DNA of 64,000 nt from Candidatus Celerinatantimonas neptuna (lineage in GTDB: Bacteria; Pseudomonadota; Gammaproteobacteria; Enterobacterales; Celerinatantimonadaceae). Location: the NCBI GenBank assembly GCA_911810475.1, contig OU461276.1:250823-314822 (forward strand), in the 5' to 3' direction. The notes beneath the pieces were generated by a model. That model was given only the letters and a program-made list of their open reading frames with translations, had not been told where the DNA came from and made no database searches. Below are positions 11,350-20,751 of this stretch, in pieces. The translations under genes were made by a program, and so were the position numbers. Position 1 is the first letter of the stretch. Each line of letters opens with the position of its first letter.

Positions 11350-12222
11350 GTGACTGAAAGATTCGAGCAATTAGGTCTTACCATCTCCGATCAACTTGAT
11401 AATGCAGTATTTACAGCACATAACGCACACAACCAATTATTTTACTGGGTTGATCACCCAAAAGGAAAAGCACTCATCGCCGCATATGGCGCTCACATCA
11501 TCAGCTATCATCCAACAAGCCAACCCGAGCAACTCTGGCTAAGTCATACAAGCGAATTAAACGGTAAGGCTGCTATTCGAGGCGGAATTCCCCTGTGTTG
11601 GCCATGGTTTGGCAATGCGAAATCACCTAACCACGGTTATGCCCGAATCAATCAGTGGACACTTGATCAAATCAGTACCAATGAAGAACGAACAGAAATC
11701 ACCTTAAAACTCGATCATCGAATGATAGAGCAAAGTGAATTTGAATTTAAACTGGAATGTAAATTCACTGTGGCTGAAAAACTCACAGTCGAGTTAACAA
11801 CATATAACCAGGACAAACACCCAATCTCTATCTCATCTGCACTTCATAGTTATCTAGCAACAGATAGAGATAGCGTGAAATTGTCTGGTATGGGAAATTC
11901 ATATCAAGATAAAGCCCAGGATTTTAAACTCTGCAAACAAGCTATATTCGAGTTATCTGAACAAACTGATCGAATTTACACATCACCACAGTCTGAGTTA
12001 GAGTTAACCCATGGAAACGGACGAAAATTACATTTTACCCATCAGGGAGAAGATGCAGTCGTTGTCTGGAACCCCGGAGATCAACTGGCATCGACCATCG
12101 CTGATATCCACCCTGGTGGGGCATCTGAATACCTTTGTGTTGAAGTCGCTAAAACACTCACTCCGGCAAACATAGCTCCTGGAGAGCATTACTGTCTGAA
12201 ACAAGAAATCACCCCAAGTTAA
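11350..12222 (+). CDS. yeaD: D-hexose-6-phosphate mutarotase (YeaD family)
   Basis: An aldose-1-epimerase-fold enzyme expected to interconvert alpha and beta anomers of glucose-6-phosphate, feeding glycolysis. The 290-residue protein has the family landmarks YGAHIISYHP, RGGIPLCWPWFG (substrate pocket), SSALHSYLATD (active-site His) and VVVWNPG. It begins with GTG at 11350, with TAGGAG 8 bases upstream; no better ATG is nearby. Its place just after gapA is the same as in E. coli. Confidence 0.9.
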   Translation: MTERFEQLGLTISDQLDNAVFTAHNAHNQLFYWVDHPKGKALIAAYGAHIISYHPTSQPEQLWLSHTSELNGKAAIRGGIPLCWPWFGNAKSPNHGYARINQWTLDQISTNEERTEITLKLDHRMIEQSEFEFKLECKFTVAEKLTVELTTYNQDKHPISISSALHSYLATDRDSVKLSGMGNSYQDKAQDFKLCKQAIFELSEQTDRIYTSPQSELELTHGNGRKLHFTHQGEDAVVVWNPGDQLASTIADIHPGGASEYLCVEVAKTLTPANIAPGEHYCLKQEITPS

Positions 12223-12330
12223 TTCACCATTATTCACTCAAAGCGCTCGAATCACACAAAGCCACAGCATTCTCTATTCATCGAACAGTGATATAATTCA
12301 TCAATCAAAATACCAAAGAGTTATATCTAT

Positions 12331-12891
12331 ATGAAAGTTGCTGTGTTTTGCGGTTCAAGTCTGGGAGATTCCCCTGTATTTCGTGATGCAGCTATCCGGC
12401 TTGGAAAATACTTGGCTAAACAGAAAATTGATTTAGTCTATGGTGGCTCTCAGGTCGGATTAATGGGAATAATAGCAGATACTGTACTTGAACAGAGGGG
12501 CTGTGTTTATGGTGTCATTCCTGAAAAGTTAAAAGACAAAGAATTAGCTCACACCGGACTCACTGAACTTATTATTGTTTCAGATATGCACCAGCGCAAA
12601 GCAAAAATGGCCGAGTTGTCTGATGCCTTTATTGCAATGCCTGGGGGAGCTGGCACATTAGAAGAAATATCCGAAGCATGGACCTGGGCTCAACTCGGCT
12701 ATCACACAAAACCCTGCTGCTTTTACAATATAGATGGATTTTTCTCTCCCCTATTAGACATGTTCCATAAAATGGTCACCCACCAATTTATGAAAGTCGA
12801 TTATACCGATATGTTGATAAATGAAGATCAACCCGAAGCGTTAATTACCTCAATCAGAAATTATCGACCACCCCAAAAAAAGTGGCCATAA
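12331..12891 (+). CDS. LOG family / TIGR00730 Rossmann-fold nucleotide phosphoribohydrolase
   Basis: A 186-residue cytosolic protein with the family signature MPGGAGTLEEISEAWTWAQL (the PGGxGTxxE motif), plus VFCGSSLGDSP at the N-terminus and VYGGSQVGLMG. LOG proteins cleave nucleoside 5'-monophosphates to a base and ribose-5-phosphate; plant members activate cytokinins, while bacterial ones probably act in nucleotide salvage. The exact substrate cannot be read from the sequence. It may share transcripts with yeaD, 108 bases upstream. Older annotations call this family 'lysine decarboxylase', which is wrong. Confidence 0.88.
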   Translation: MKVAVFCGSSLGDSPVFRDAAIRLGKYLAKQKIDLVYGGSQVGLMGIIADTVLEQRGCVYGVIPEKLKDKELAHTGLTELIIVSDMHQRKAKMAELSDAFIAMPGGAGTLEEISEAWTWAQLGYHTKPCCFYNIDGFFSPLLDMFHKMVTHQFMKVDYTDMLINEDQPEALITSIRNYRPPQKKWP

Positions 12892-13373
12892 CATCAAAAA
12901 AAAACTTGCAGCATATGACTGAAAAATTATTTTTATAGTGATGTTCAAGTTTTTGGTAAATCTCCTTCACTCAATTATTAAAGCAGTGAGAAAAATAACT
13001 GCTCTACATTGCAATGGCTCCTAACGATGTAAATATCTTCAAAACTCATACAGTCGATTTCATTTCGTTCAGTTATTGCATGTCATTAACTGAATCAGCA
13101 CAACATGGGTATGGGTTAGAAAAAACAAGCAGAAAACACCATTATTAGCGTTAAAACCCCATATCTGCCATCAACAGAATGGAGATGGCAAATTGATCAA
13201 ATTGGTTTGAAAATTTTTCTCTTAGAGCTCTACGAACAATACAAAAAACTCTTGATAGTCATCACAAATGGAATAGGAGCCAAAGACGAAGTCGTTGTAA
13301 ACCTCCCCTAAACTAGCGGCATACCATTTTAGAGTCCTTCGGCATACACTGAGCTAGTCAGGGAGAACTCGAT

Positions 13374-13487
13374 ATGAATAAATCACGTTATACCGAAACA
13401 CAGATCGTTAAGATTTTGTCTGAGCTAGTACACTCTACCAGATTTCCAGCTAAATCATCCACTAAGATGGCTCAAAAATTCAACTAA
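13374..13487 (+). pseudogene. IS3-family orfA remnant
   Basis: The frame from ATG at 13374, preceded by GGGAGA, reads MNKSRYTETQIVKILSEL. This is the hallmark N-terminus of IS3-family (IS407/IS2-like) OrfA, which normally runs on into a helix-turn-helix. Here it runs into unrelated sequence and stops after 37 residues. The short direct repeat TGAGCTAGT occurs at about 13350 and again at the break point near 13419, which may mark the deletion. Upstream bases from about 13296 (TGTAAACCTCCCCTAAACTA) may be the insertion sequence's left end. The rest of this 690-base gap shows nothing else. Confidence 0.7.
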
Positions 13488-13583
13488 ATCACCTTCCTTT
13501 AAAACATTCGTCTATGCTTAAAAAATGAGGCATTTAAGCAAGCATATTGACATGGGCTCTTGGCTGTTATCTGGATTATAGAT

Positions 13584-15125
13584 ATGTTAAAAAGTATAAA
13601 AGTTACCTTCATTCTTCAATCGATTCTTGCAATCTCAATCATACTCGCCATTACCGGATATATTGACTACCGGGCTATTCATGATGAACTGACTCAATCA
13701 CTGGAACAATCCATTGATAGTTCAAAAAGCAGACTTTCGTTAAGCCTTCCTAAATTGTTATGGGATTTTGACTTAGATACAGCAGAACTGACTTCATCCG
13801 CTGAATTTTACAATCCGGACATTCAGGCGATCCGTATTCTTGACCCACAAAAAACCCCCTTGTTATCCCTGGGACGCGCCGACACATCAAAAGATAAAAT
13901 TATTGATATTAAACCTGAAAATCACAGCCCATATCAGAATAAATTAGTGGTAAAAGAACCGCTAAAATTTACAGAAGATGGTACGACGAATGAAATTGGA
14001 ACGTTAGAGATCTATTATGACATGGCCCGGATCGATAAAGTCTTGACCGAACGAGCCTGGTATGGTGTTTCTGAGCTCATCATTTTAGATGCCTTATTAA
14101 GTGTCTTTTTCATTATTGCCTTAAAAACGACTATATTATCTCCACTACAAAAGCTGTCTTTTCGAATTAGCAACTTAGCCAGCGGAGAAAGGGATCTTTC
14201 CCAGGTCATTCCCCCTCCAAAATTTAAAGAATTTATATCGATTACAGATCACATCAACAAATTCACCGAATCATTACGTAAAACCGTAACTGATGTGACG
14301 CAGTCATCGGTTCATCTAAAAGATATGGCCGACTCCAGTGGAAACATGGCGAAAAAAAATGTTGCTCAGCTCGATGAACAGCAACAGCAGCTCATCTCTG
14401 TTGCTGCCACGGCCACACAGATAAACAACTCAATTGCCAATGTCTCTGAGATTGTGAATGACACCGCAGACCGAGCCACCGAAACAACTGAACGTGTTGA
14501 TGCTGTCTATGACATCATTGATGCCTTCGCTCAGGAAATCATCAATATGCGATCGGAGATGTCCCGGGTCAATGATGAAATGCATAAATTGCTTCAGGAA
14601 GGCGAGAATATTTCAACCGTCATCAAAATGATTACTGACATATCAGAACAAACTAACTTACTCGCATTGAACGCTGCAATTGAAGCAGCCCGGGCCGGTG
14701 AACATGGCCGGGGTTTTGCCGTTGTTGCAGATGAAGTTCGCAGTTTATCGGTTAAAACTAACCAATCGACAGATAAAATCCAAAAAAATATCCACACCCT
14801 GAGCCAAGCCACAGAATCAGTAGAACAAGAAATCAATCGAATATCTGAAATTCTTGAGACAACCACGGTACAAGTTAAAAAATCCCAAGAATCAATTCTT
14901 CATGTCAAAACAACCGTGCATGATATCTCCGAACGTAATCAACAAATTTCACAAGCAACCGATGAACAAAAAACTGCGGTGGATGAAGTCAGCCAGCGTA
15001 TCAATGATATTTCTAAAGCAACACACCAGGTATCTGGTATCGCTAAAGAAACAGAATCACAAACCGTTCAGGTTCTACAACTTAGTTCAGACATAAAACA
15101 TCAAATGCGTAAATTCAAAACCTAA
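13584..15125 (+). CDS. Methyl-accepting chemotaxis protein
   Basis: A transmembrane chemoreceptor of 513 residues. In order: TM1 (about 7-27), a periplasmic sensor of about 130 residues, TM2 ([20 protein letters not shown]), HAMP, and the cytoplasmic signalling hairpin with the conserved tip [20 protein letters not shown] and [15 protein letters not shown]. The sensor segment contains [13 protein letters not shown], a pattern seen in receptors that cooperate with periplasmic binding proteins. An upstream in-frame TTG at 13560 exists, but ATG at 13584 gives the usual short cytoplasmic N-terminus. No C-terminal methyltransferase-tethering pentapeptide is seen; the protein ends HQMRKFKT. The next gene, 13 bases on, is a periplasmic binding protein and its probable partner. 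Confidence 0.93.
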   Translation: MLKSIKVTFILQSILAISIILAITGYIDYRAIHDELTQSLEQSIDSSKSRLSLSLPKLLWDFDLDTAELTSSAEFYNPDIQAIRILDPQKTPLLSLGRADTSKDKIIDIKPENHSPYQNKLVVKEPLKFTEDGTTNEIGTLEIYYDMARIDKVLTERAWYGVSELIILDALLSVFFIIALKTTILSPLQKLSFRISNLASGERDLSQVIPPPKFKEFISITDHINKFTESLRKTVTDVTQSSVHLKDMADSSGNMAKKNVAQLDEQQQQLISVAATATQINNSIANVSEIVNDTADRATETTERVDAVYDIIDAFAQEIINMRSEMSRVNDEMHKLLQEGENISTVIKMITDISEQTNLLALNAAIEAARAGEHGRGFAVVADEVRSLSVKTNQSTDKIQKNIHTLSQATESVEQEINRISEILETTTVQVKKSQESILHVKTTVHDISERNQQISQATDEQKTAVDEVSQRINDISKATHQVSGIAKETESQTVQVLQLSSDIKHQMRKFKT

Positions 15126-15138
15126 GTTAGGGAGAGTC

Positions 15139-15870
15139 ATGATGAAATTTATATTTGTTTCAATCATTAGTTTGTTTATCTGGATACCGATGAGCTATGC
15201 TGCAGATGTCACTATAGCCCAAGATCCCTGGCCACCGTTTATTATTGATAACAGTCATACCCCTGGGATCTCAATTGAGATTGTCACTGCAGCCATGAAA
15301 ACTCAAGGATATAATGTCACATTTAAAATCATGCCCTGGGCCCGGGCTCTTGATCAGGTAAAAAAAGGCGCAATTGATATGTTGCCCGCGACCTGGTACA
15401 CAACTAAACGATCGACTTATTTGACATACAGTAAATCATATCTGAAAAATAACATTAAAATTATCAAATTAGCAGGCAGCCCATTTGTATATCATGATTT
15501 AAAAAGCTTCGATGGGAAAAAAGTAGGCATTGTTCGTGGTTATGGATATAACGAAAAATTTTTAACCTCAAAACGATTCAAACGCCCCGTATCTAAAGAT
15601 CTGGTCACCAATCTTAAAAAATTAAAATCGAAACGAATAGATCTAACCATTAGCGATGAATTGGTGGCTCGCTCACTTATGAAAAAAAATAATCTTAATG
15701 CCGGTGATTTCAGCTTTAGTAAAACTACTATGTCCACCAACAAAATATTTGTGACTTCAGGGAAAGCAAACCCTAACGGACAAAAATATATTGACGCATT
15801 CAACAAAGGACTCTTGACCATTCAATCCAATGGTACCTTTGATCAAATACTTAAAAAATATGGGAAGTAA
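15139..15870 (+). CDS. Periplasmic solute-binding protein, SBP_bac_3 type, partner of the upstream chemoreceptor
   Basis: A 243-residue secreted protein with a cleavable signal peptide (IISLFIWIPMSYAADV, cleavage after SYA). The mature sequence starts with TIAQDPWPPF, followed by GISIEIVTAAM and MPWARALDQVKKGAIDMLP, typical of polar amino-acid-like family 3 binding proteins. No permease or ATPase accompanies it, and it lies 13 bases behind the MCP, with GGGAGAG before its start. It is therefore more likely to deliver ligand to that receptor than to a transporter. The ligand is unknown; Trp/Pro-rich WPPF and PWAR variants in this family often do not bind amino acids. Confidence 0.85.
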   Translation: MMKFIFVSIISLFIWIPMSYAADVTIAQDPWPPFIIDNSHTPGISIEIVTAAMKTQGYNVTFKIMPWARALDQVKKGAIDMLPATWYTTKRSTYLTYSKSYLKNNIKIIKLAGSPFVYHDLKSFDGKKVGIVRGYGYNEKFLTSKRFKRPVSKDLVTNLKKLKSKRIDLTISDELVARSLMKKNNLNAGDFSFSKTTMSTNKIFVTSGKANPNGQKYIDAFNKGLLTIQSNGTFDQILKKYGK

Positions 15871-15895
15871 TGATTCTGGTGCACATCAAAGAAAT

Positions 15896-16026
15896 AGGGA
15901 GCTATTTATCTTTGATGAATGAATTTTGTTCAAATTAAATGCGTTTTGGGCACGATGCGAACGATGATGCTGAATCATCTCAGTCAACCGGCCGCAACGA
16001 AACACAAGACGCATTTAGATGAACAG
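15896..16026 (+). repeat. Dispersed repeat related to the 269-bp inverted-repeat element
   Basis: From AGGGAGCTATTTATCTTTGA onward this segment aligns, at roughly 80 percent by eye, with the reverse complement of 26899-27028. Shared blocks include GAATTTTGTTCAAATTAAA, GGCCGCAAC and TTTA(G/A)ATGAAC. It has one terminal repeat only, so it is a truncated copy. It fills most of the gap between the binding-protein gene and the end of the importer operon. Confidence 0.75.
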
Positions 16027-16098
16027 CCTTTCGAATATAACGCACCCGCTTCTTTTATTCCTTACCGTGAACTTATTTTACCATTATGCGTTGTAACA

Positions 16099-16956
16099 CT
16101 ACTTACCCACTTTAGCCAGCATCTCAGGGCGCATAAAACGCTCAACTAAGCACATAAACAATAATGAAGGCACCAATAAAATTAACGCGCTAATTGAAGC
16201 CACTTGATAGTTCCCCTCCATACTCGCGTTATAAAGCAATAATGGAAGTGTCATCACATCCGGGGCCCCCACAAAAAAGCTACCGGTAAACTCATCTAAA
16301 GATTCTAAAAAAACAAAAATGAAACTGGCGATAATACCACCGATGGCCTGAGGTAAACTAATCGTCAAAAAAGCCTTCAGTGGAGATGCTCCCAAATTAA
16401 GCGCAGCCTGCTCTTGCAATGGATCAATATTGCGAAATGAGGCCACGATGATCCAGACAGAAAAAACCAGCCCATGCACCGTATGCACAACAACAACACC
16501 GAATAATGTGCCATTTAATCCCAGTTGATAAAAAATCCGGGCAATATTGATATAAATTGGCAACTCAGGAAATGCCTGTGGCATCAAAAACAACAGCATA
16601 ATGAATGCCCGAACTGGCAATTTTCGCCTGGCTAGAGTATATCCCACAGGAATGGCAATCAGGGTCGTCAAAACTACAGTAGACACGGCCACAATTATAC
16701 TGGTCGCTAATGCATCAAATGCACCATTCACTGGGCTGAAAACATATCGCCAGTATTTAAATCCCCACTCTACAGGTAAGGCATGTGGAAAATACCAGCG
16801 CTCGGTGACCGTCCAGATCAACAGATTGGTCAGCGGCCCAAACATTACAAGTGCCAACAGACTGATAAATAACATCTGTCCCCACCAGCTCACACGCAGG
16901 TTGTTACAGCGCCGCGGCCAGATTACTTTCGAACACTGAACAAAGAGATCCGTCAT
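16099..16956 (-). CDS. ABC importer permease, second subunit (PotC/FbpB-like)
   Basis: An inner-membrane permease of 285 residues with about six transmembrane helices. The EAA loop that contacts the ATPase is EQAALNLGASPLKAFLTISL. Its start overlaps the end of the first permease by 4 bases (ATGA type), so the two are translationally coupled. It is the last gene of the ATPase, binding protein, permease, permease operon. Similarity in size and motif is to spermidine/putrescine, iron(III) and phosphonate importers; the substrate is not evident. Confidence 0.88.
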   Translation of the reverse strand: MTDLFVQCSKVIWPRRCNNLRVSWWGQMLFISLLALVMFGPLTNLLIWTVTERWYFPHALPVEWGFKYWRYVFSPVNGAFDALATSIIVAVSTVVLTTLIAIPVGYTLARRKLPVRAFIMLLFLMPQAFPELPIYINIARIFYQLGLNGTLFGVVVVHTVHGLVFSVWIIVASFRNIDPLQEQAALNLGASPLKAFLTISLPQAIGGIIASFIFVFLESLDEFTGSFFVGAPDVMTLPLLLYNASMEGNYQVASISALILLVPSLLFMCLVERFMRPEMLAKVGK

Positions 16957-17789
16957 CCTATATCCCCTTGCTGCTTCAGGCTATATTTAAGATAAAACCA
17001 GGCCATTACAGCGGTCACAGCGTAACTAAATACGCCAAGCGCATTGGCAACGCCATAATCACCATAAGAGTTAATCCGAAAGGCCATATCAGTCGTCATC
17101 ATCGTCGGAGTCCCCGTACCAATCATCAAAGGAACAGAAAGGACAGACATCATGGTCACACAGGAAAGTACCAAAGCCACCCCCAGATTAGGGATAATTT
17201 GAGGAACAATAATCGTGACAAAAATTCGCCAGCGACTGGCAGATAAGTTTTTCGCTGCCAGAATCTGATCTTTAGCGATAGCCGCCATCGCTCCGGCAAC
17301 AAGCAGCGTACTAAAAGCCATCTGCTTCCAAACGAAGGTAAAAATGATACCCTTCCAGTCAAGAAACGAAACCGTTTGAAATGGACTCAATAGATCCATC
17401 CCGACTAACGCATTATTCATCAAACCATTTTTAGCCAGAAAGGTTCTCATCATCTGGCCAACCACAATAAACGGAATAAACAATGGCCAGCGATACAGTA
17501 AAGCCAATAATTGATTTAACCTTAAAAATGGCGATAGGGTTAAAATTCCAGAAATAGCCAACGTTATCACTGCAATAAGAATCAGCGATACGCCAACGAT
17601 CAACACACTATAAAACAAATCATGGCTATATAACTGCCAGGCTTTTTCCAGTTGAAAAAAAGACAAATGCCCCTGTGGGTCCGTCAGCGCAAAATGCAGC
17701 GATAACCCAAGCGGGTAAATAAAAAAGGCAACGACCAGTAATAAGGCTGGGGCAACCATCAGCCAGCTACACCATCGTGATTGTTGCAT
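16953..17789 (-). CDS. ABC importer permease, first subunit
   Basis: An inner-membrane permease of 278 residues with six predicted helices and the ATPase-contact loop AAKNLSASRWRIFVTIIVPQ. The frame is open to a GTG at 17837, but I chose ATG at 17789. GGAG lies 6 bases before it, and the protein then begins MQQSRWCSWLMVAPALLLVV, a normal permease N-terminus. Pairs with the downstream permease to form the membrane channel. Confidence 0.85.
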   Translation of the reverse strand: MQQSRWCSWLMVAPALLLVVAFFIYPLGLSLHFALTDPQGHLSFFQLEKAWQLYSHDLFYSVLIVGVSLILIAVITLAISGILTLSPFLRLNQLLALLYRWPLFIPFIVVGQMMRTFLAKNGLMNNALVGMDLLSPFQTVSFLDWKGIIFTFVWKQMAFSTLLVAGAMAAIAKDQILAAKNLSASRWRIFVTIIVPQIIPNLGVALVLSCVTMMSVLSVPLMIGTGTPTMMTTDMAFRINSYGDYGVANALGVFSYAVTAVMAWFYLKYSLKQQGDIG

Positions 17790-17843
17790 GAGTATCTCCA
17801 TTTGAATGGGGCCATCATAGAACCCCATACCCATCACCCCAGG

Positions 17844-18989
17844 TTAATTGTTCACCTGACGTTCATATCCTTCTTTAATGTCATCCAGATAAGCACCTAA
17901 AGGAAAGCTTTTCCCTTTCGTTGCCAAATCATGAGGACTAATTTCTTTAAAGAGCTTGTTCCATGACGCTGCATCCATCTGGGATTTAACATATTTCGCA
18001 TCAATACCAGGGTACCAGTTGAAACGTTTAACAATCCCTTCAGCCTGAACTTTGGGGCTGGTAGCCAGATTAATGAATTCTTCAGCCAGCTTTTGATGGC
18101 TTGCCTTAGCCGGAATAACATAATACATCGGCTGCCCGGGCATTCCGGGGGCGATTAGGGTTAATTTCAAAGAGGGAGGTAACTTTCCGGCATCCTTCCA
18201 GCTGTAGAACATATCAACCCAAACCGGCCCCATAAAAATCTCACCGCGATTGAGCATATCCAGAGTGCCCGCATTTCCAGGTGTAAAGGTGACATACTGA
18301 TTAAAGCTTTTTAGTTTCTGATAGGCCTGCCGCCAGCCATTTTTAAGTTGCGGATTATAAGGTTTTGTTGTCAAGGTCTTTGCACTGCTGCCATAGGCAT
18401 AAATCCACCCGGTCACAAAGCTCACACCCGACATGCCATTTTTAATGCCGTTATAACCAAATGCTTTAGGGTGTTTCTTCACCCATTTAACCAGTTGATT
18501 GTAACTTTTAGGCGGATTTTTGATTAAATCAGAATTGTAGGCAATCGCAGTTTGTGAATGAAACATAGGCATCACATAGCCATTCACATTCACACCCAAT
18601 GCATTTTTAGCACTATCTCTTGAGACTAGTTTTCCATTGGAAATATCGTTGCGATAGGATTTCAATAACCCTTTTTCAACCATCTCTCCGCCTAACTTTT
18701 GATGAACCACAGCAACATCGATATCCCAATGCTGACGGCCACTCTGTTTTTGTGCCTCTAATTTTTCATATATTTTTTGTGACCCTGCATCACCTGGGCC
18801 TGTTCCAAAAACCTGAACGTTGACGCCCGGATGAGTCGCTTCAAATTTAGGTGCCAAATAAGTTCTGACATAGTCCACCATATTCTGACTTCCTGCACTG
18901 GCAACTCTAAGCGTTGTCTGGGCATGTGCAGACAATGCCAATAATATGGTCGCAGCAGTCGCAGCCTGTTTTATCAATGGAACTTGCAT
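17844..18989 (-). CDS. ABC importer periplasmic substrate-binding protein (family 1)
   Basis: A 381-residue secreted protein. The signal peptide is AATAATILLALSAHAQ, cleaved after AHA. The mature part begins TTLRVASAGSQNMVDYVRTY, with later WDIDVAVV and GEIFMGPVWVDMFYSW, resembling spermidine, iron or aminoethylphosphonate binders of the family 1 type. It captures the substrate and hands it to the two permeases. The ligand is unknown. The gene lies between the ATPase gene (68 bases upstream) and the permeases (about 54 bases to the chosen start), which is an unusual but not unique order. Confidence 0.87.
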   Translation of the reverse strand: MQVPLIKQAATAATILLALSAHAQTTLRVASAGSQNMVDYVRTYLAPKFEATHPGVNVQVFGTGPGDAGSQKIYEKLEAQKQSGRQHWDIDVAVVHQKLGGEMVEKGLLKSYRNDISNGKLVSRDSAKNALGVNVNGYVMPMFHSQTAIAYNSDLIKNPPKSYNQLVKWVKKHPKAFGYNGIKNGMSGVSFVTGWIYAYGSSAKTLTTKPYNPQLKNGWRQAYQKLKSFNQYVTFTPGNAGTLDMLNRGEIFMGPVWVDMFYSWKDAGKLPPSLKLTLIAPGMPGQPMYYVIPAKASHQKLAEEFINLATSPKVQAEGIVKRFNWYPGIDAKYVKSQMDAASWNKLFKEISPHDLATKGKSFPLGAYLDDIKEGYERQVNN

Positions 18990-19057
18990 AACAGCATCCT
19001 TGTGTGTAATGAAATAGAAAATGCTTATCTTTCGTGATGGTTAAATATAAATACGCT

Positions 19058-20092
19058 CTAATCTGATACTTCAAATAGATGTAACGCTTGAGTGGGTATA
19101 AAAAGCTGCACAGGTTGACCAAAGCAAAATTGCGAAGCACTATCTGCATGCAATAACTGTTCGTGGCAACGAACCCCGTAGCGATAGCTTTCTCCTTGAA
19201 AAGCACTCTGTTCAATCACCCCGGGGATCACCAGTCCGTCACGTTCTGACAATGATTCAACTGTACAAATTCTGGCATGTTGACTTCGAAAGAAAGCCTG
19301 ATAAACCGAATCGGATGATGACTTATCCAAACCAAGAGGTAACTCACTGGCTTGATAAACCAGCTTATTATCTGCGCCCATAAAATCCGCAACAAATGCG
19401 TTAGCGGGTTGTTGGTAAATAGCTTCAGGTGTTCCTATTTGCTCGATCCGCCCTTGATTCATCACAACAATCCGGTCCGCCATGACCATTGCTTCTTCCC
19501 GATCATGCGTGACAATAATTGACGTGAACCCCAATTGCTGCTGAAGCTGTTTGATCTCATGGCGAACATTCAATCGCACTCTGGCATCTAAATTGGATAA
19601 CGGTTCATCCATCAGCAGCAGCGGCGGCTCGACGGCCAGCGCCCGGGCAAGGGCAACCCGCTGCCTTTGACCGCCTGAAAGTTGGGTCACCCGGGACGTT
19701 TCGACCCCCGGTAAATTCACCAGTTTTAACATCTGAGCGACACGCTCATGAATCCGTGAACGGGACCATTTCTTGACCTTTAAGCCATAAGCTATATTGT
19801 CAAAAACACTCATATGTGGCCACAGAGCATAACTTTGGAACACCAGTGCCATCTGTCTGTGCTGAGCTGACTGATGGGTCACATCCCGCCCATCCATTTG
19901 AATCTCACCGGCCCTCACATGAATGAATCCACACAACGCATTCAATAGCGTTGTCTTACCACACCCAGAAGGGCCTAATAAGGCGACCATTTCCCCGGGT
20001 TGAATCGTCAAATCGATCCCGTTCAGAATTAACTTTTCGCCATAACTCACTTGTAACTGGCTAATGGCTAACGAACATGACATAACGTTCAT
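19058..20092 (-). CDS. ABC importer ATP-binding protein (PotA/UgpC-like)
   Basis: A 344-residue cytosolic ATPase driving the importer. Walker A is GPSGCGKTTLL (about 40-50), the signature is LSGGQRQRVALARAL, Walker B is LLMDEPLSNLD and the switch region is IIVTHDREEAM. A C-terminal TOBE-like regulatory domain follows. ATG at 20092 has AAGGAT 5 bases upstream. First gene of the operon; two palindromes 220 and 400 bases upstream are probable operators for the LacI-type regulator encoded at 23438. Confidence 0.92.
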   Translation of the reverse strand: MNVMSCSLAISQLQVSYGEKLILNGIDLTIQPGEMVALLGPSGCGKTTLLNALCGFIHVRAGEIQMDGRDVTHQSAQHRQMALVFQSYALWPHMSVFDNIAYGLKVKKWSRSRIHERVAQMLKLVNLPGVETSRVTQLSGGQRQRVALARALAVEPPLLLMDEPLSNLDARVRLNVRHEIKQLQQQLGFTSIIVTHDREEAMVMADRIVVMNQGRIEQIGTPEAIYQQPANAFVADFMGADNKLVYQASELPLGLDKSSSDSVYQAFFRSQHARICTVESLSERDGLVIPGVIEQSAFQGESYRYGVRCHEQLLHADSASQFCFGQPVQLFIPTQALHLFEVSD

Positions 20093-20123
20093 TTATCCTT
20101 TTCATCATGACTCAACACGAGGT

Positions 20124-20152
20124 CGTTGATGTTTGCTGTTTATTGGCAAGGC
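20124..20152 (+). repeat. Short degenerate copy of the dispersed 'GCTGTTTATT' unit
   Basis: GTTGATGTTTGCTGTTTATTGGCAAGG matches the head of the units at 26651-26740 and 26796-26868, with the inner TTTGG-GATGG part shortened. It lies directly upstream of the importer ATPase gene. Confidence 0.5.
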
Positions 20153-20307
20153 CGAACCATCTAGAGTAAAAAATGAACGGTAAACACGGCCACGAGCCTT
20201 GAACTTCCCCGCTTGCCTTCATAAAGGAACCAAACATCAGAATCTTCATCGACGTTCACACTGGTTTCAGTTGCACAAAATTCAACGACCAAACGCCAAC
20301 TCCATAA

Positions 20308-20323
20308 TTGAACACGTGTCCAA
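20308..20323. promoter_or_regulatory. Probable LacI-family operator O2
   Basis: TTGAACACGTGTCCAA is a near-perfect palindrome with the central CG step typical of LacI/PurR-type operators. It repeats, with one difference, the site at 20487-20502. It lies about 220 bases before the ATPase gene. Confidence 0.65.
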
Positions 20324-20486
20324 TCGCAATTTAAAAATGACACTTCCCTAAATCTTTCATGATGTTTTTACAGCAACTGGCCGCTCTTCTAAACATGCTT
20401 AGTGTAATCAGCATTCCATCACCAAAGATCAGCCGTTACAGGTATTATTTGATAGAAATTTGACAAATTCATGAACCCCTCACAAA

Positions 20487-20502
20487 TTGAACACGTGTTC
20501 AC
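20487..20502. promoter_or_regulatory. Probable LacI-family operator O1
   Basis: TTGAACACGTGTTCAC contains the 14-base perfect palindrome TGAACACGTGTTCA. Size, symmetry and central CG fit a LacI-family dimer. Two copies about 180 bases apart would allow looping between regulator dimers. The only LacI-type regulator in the window is encoded 3 kb away at 23438. Confidence 0.7.
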
Positions 20503-20552
20503 AAAAGGTTCAAAAAATTAAGATAGGTTTGATTGAAAAATGGGACGTATAT

Positions 20553-20751
20553 TAACCTCAACTCGGGATAAGAAGTCACAACGTGCATAACGGTGGATTG
20601 ATGATGTGTCAGGCTTGTTTTCTGATGTGGGATTAAGCTTGAGTTCAAGGCAAATCTGGGTAGCCATAGCTATTCTATGGCAAGCGGATTTAACGCTGAA
20701 ATCGGGCTTAATCCCTATCAGAAAAGGCTCTGTTATCCCGAGTTGAGGTTA
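20553..20751. mobile_element. 199-bp non-coding element with 19-bp perfect terminal inverted repeats (MITE-like)
   Basis: Both ends carry the same 19 bases, TAACCTCAACTCGGGATAA, in opposite orientation (20553-20571 and 20733-20751), with no mismatch. The interior has no credible gene. A second, worn copy of the left part is at 2447-2535. This is the structure of a miniature inverted-repeat transposable element moved by a related insertion sequence elsewhere. I see no certain target duplication at the edges. Confidence 0.8.

Noticed and set aside
15919-16149. Forward open frame of 76 codons overlapping the importer permease end
   Set aside because: It is formed by the dispersed repeat and the antisense of the permease C-terminus; no ribosome site.
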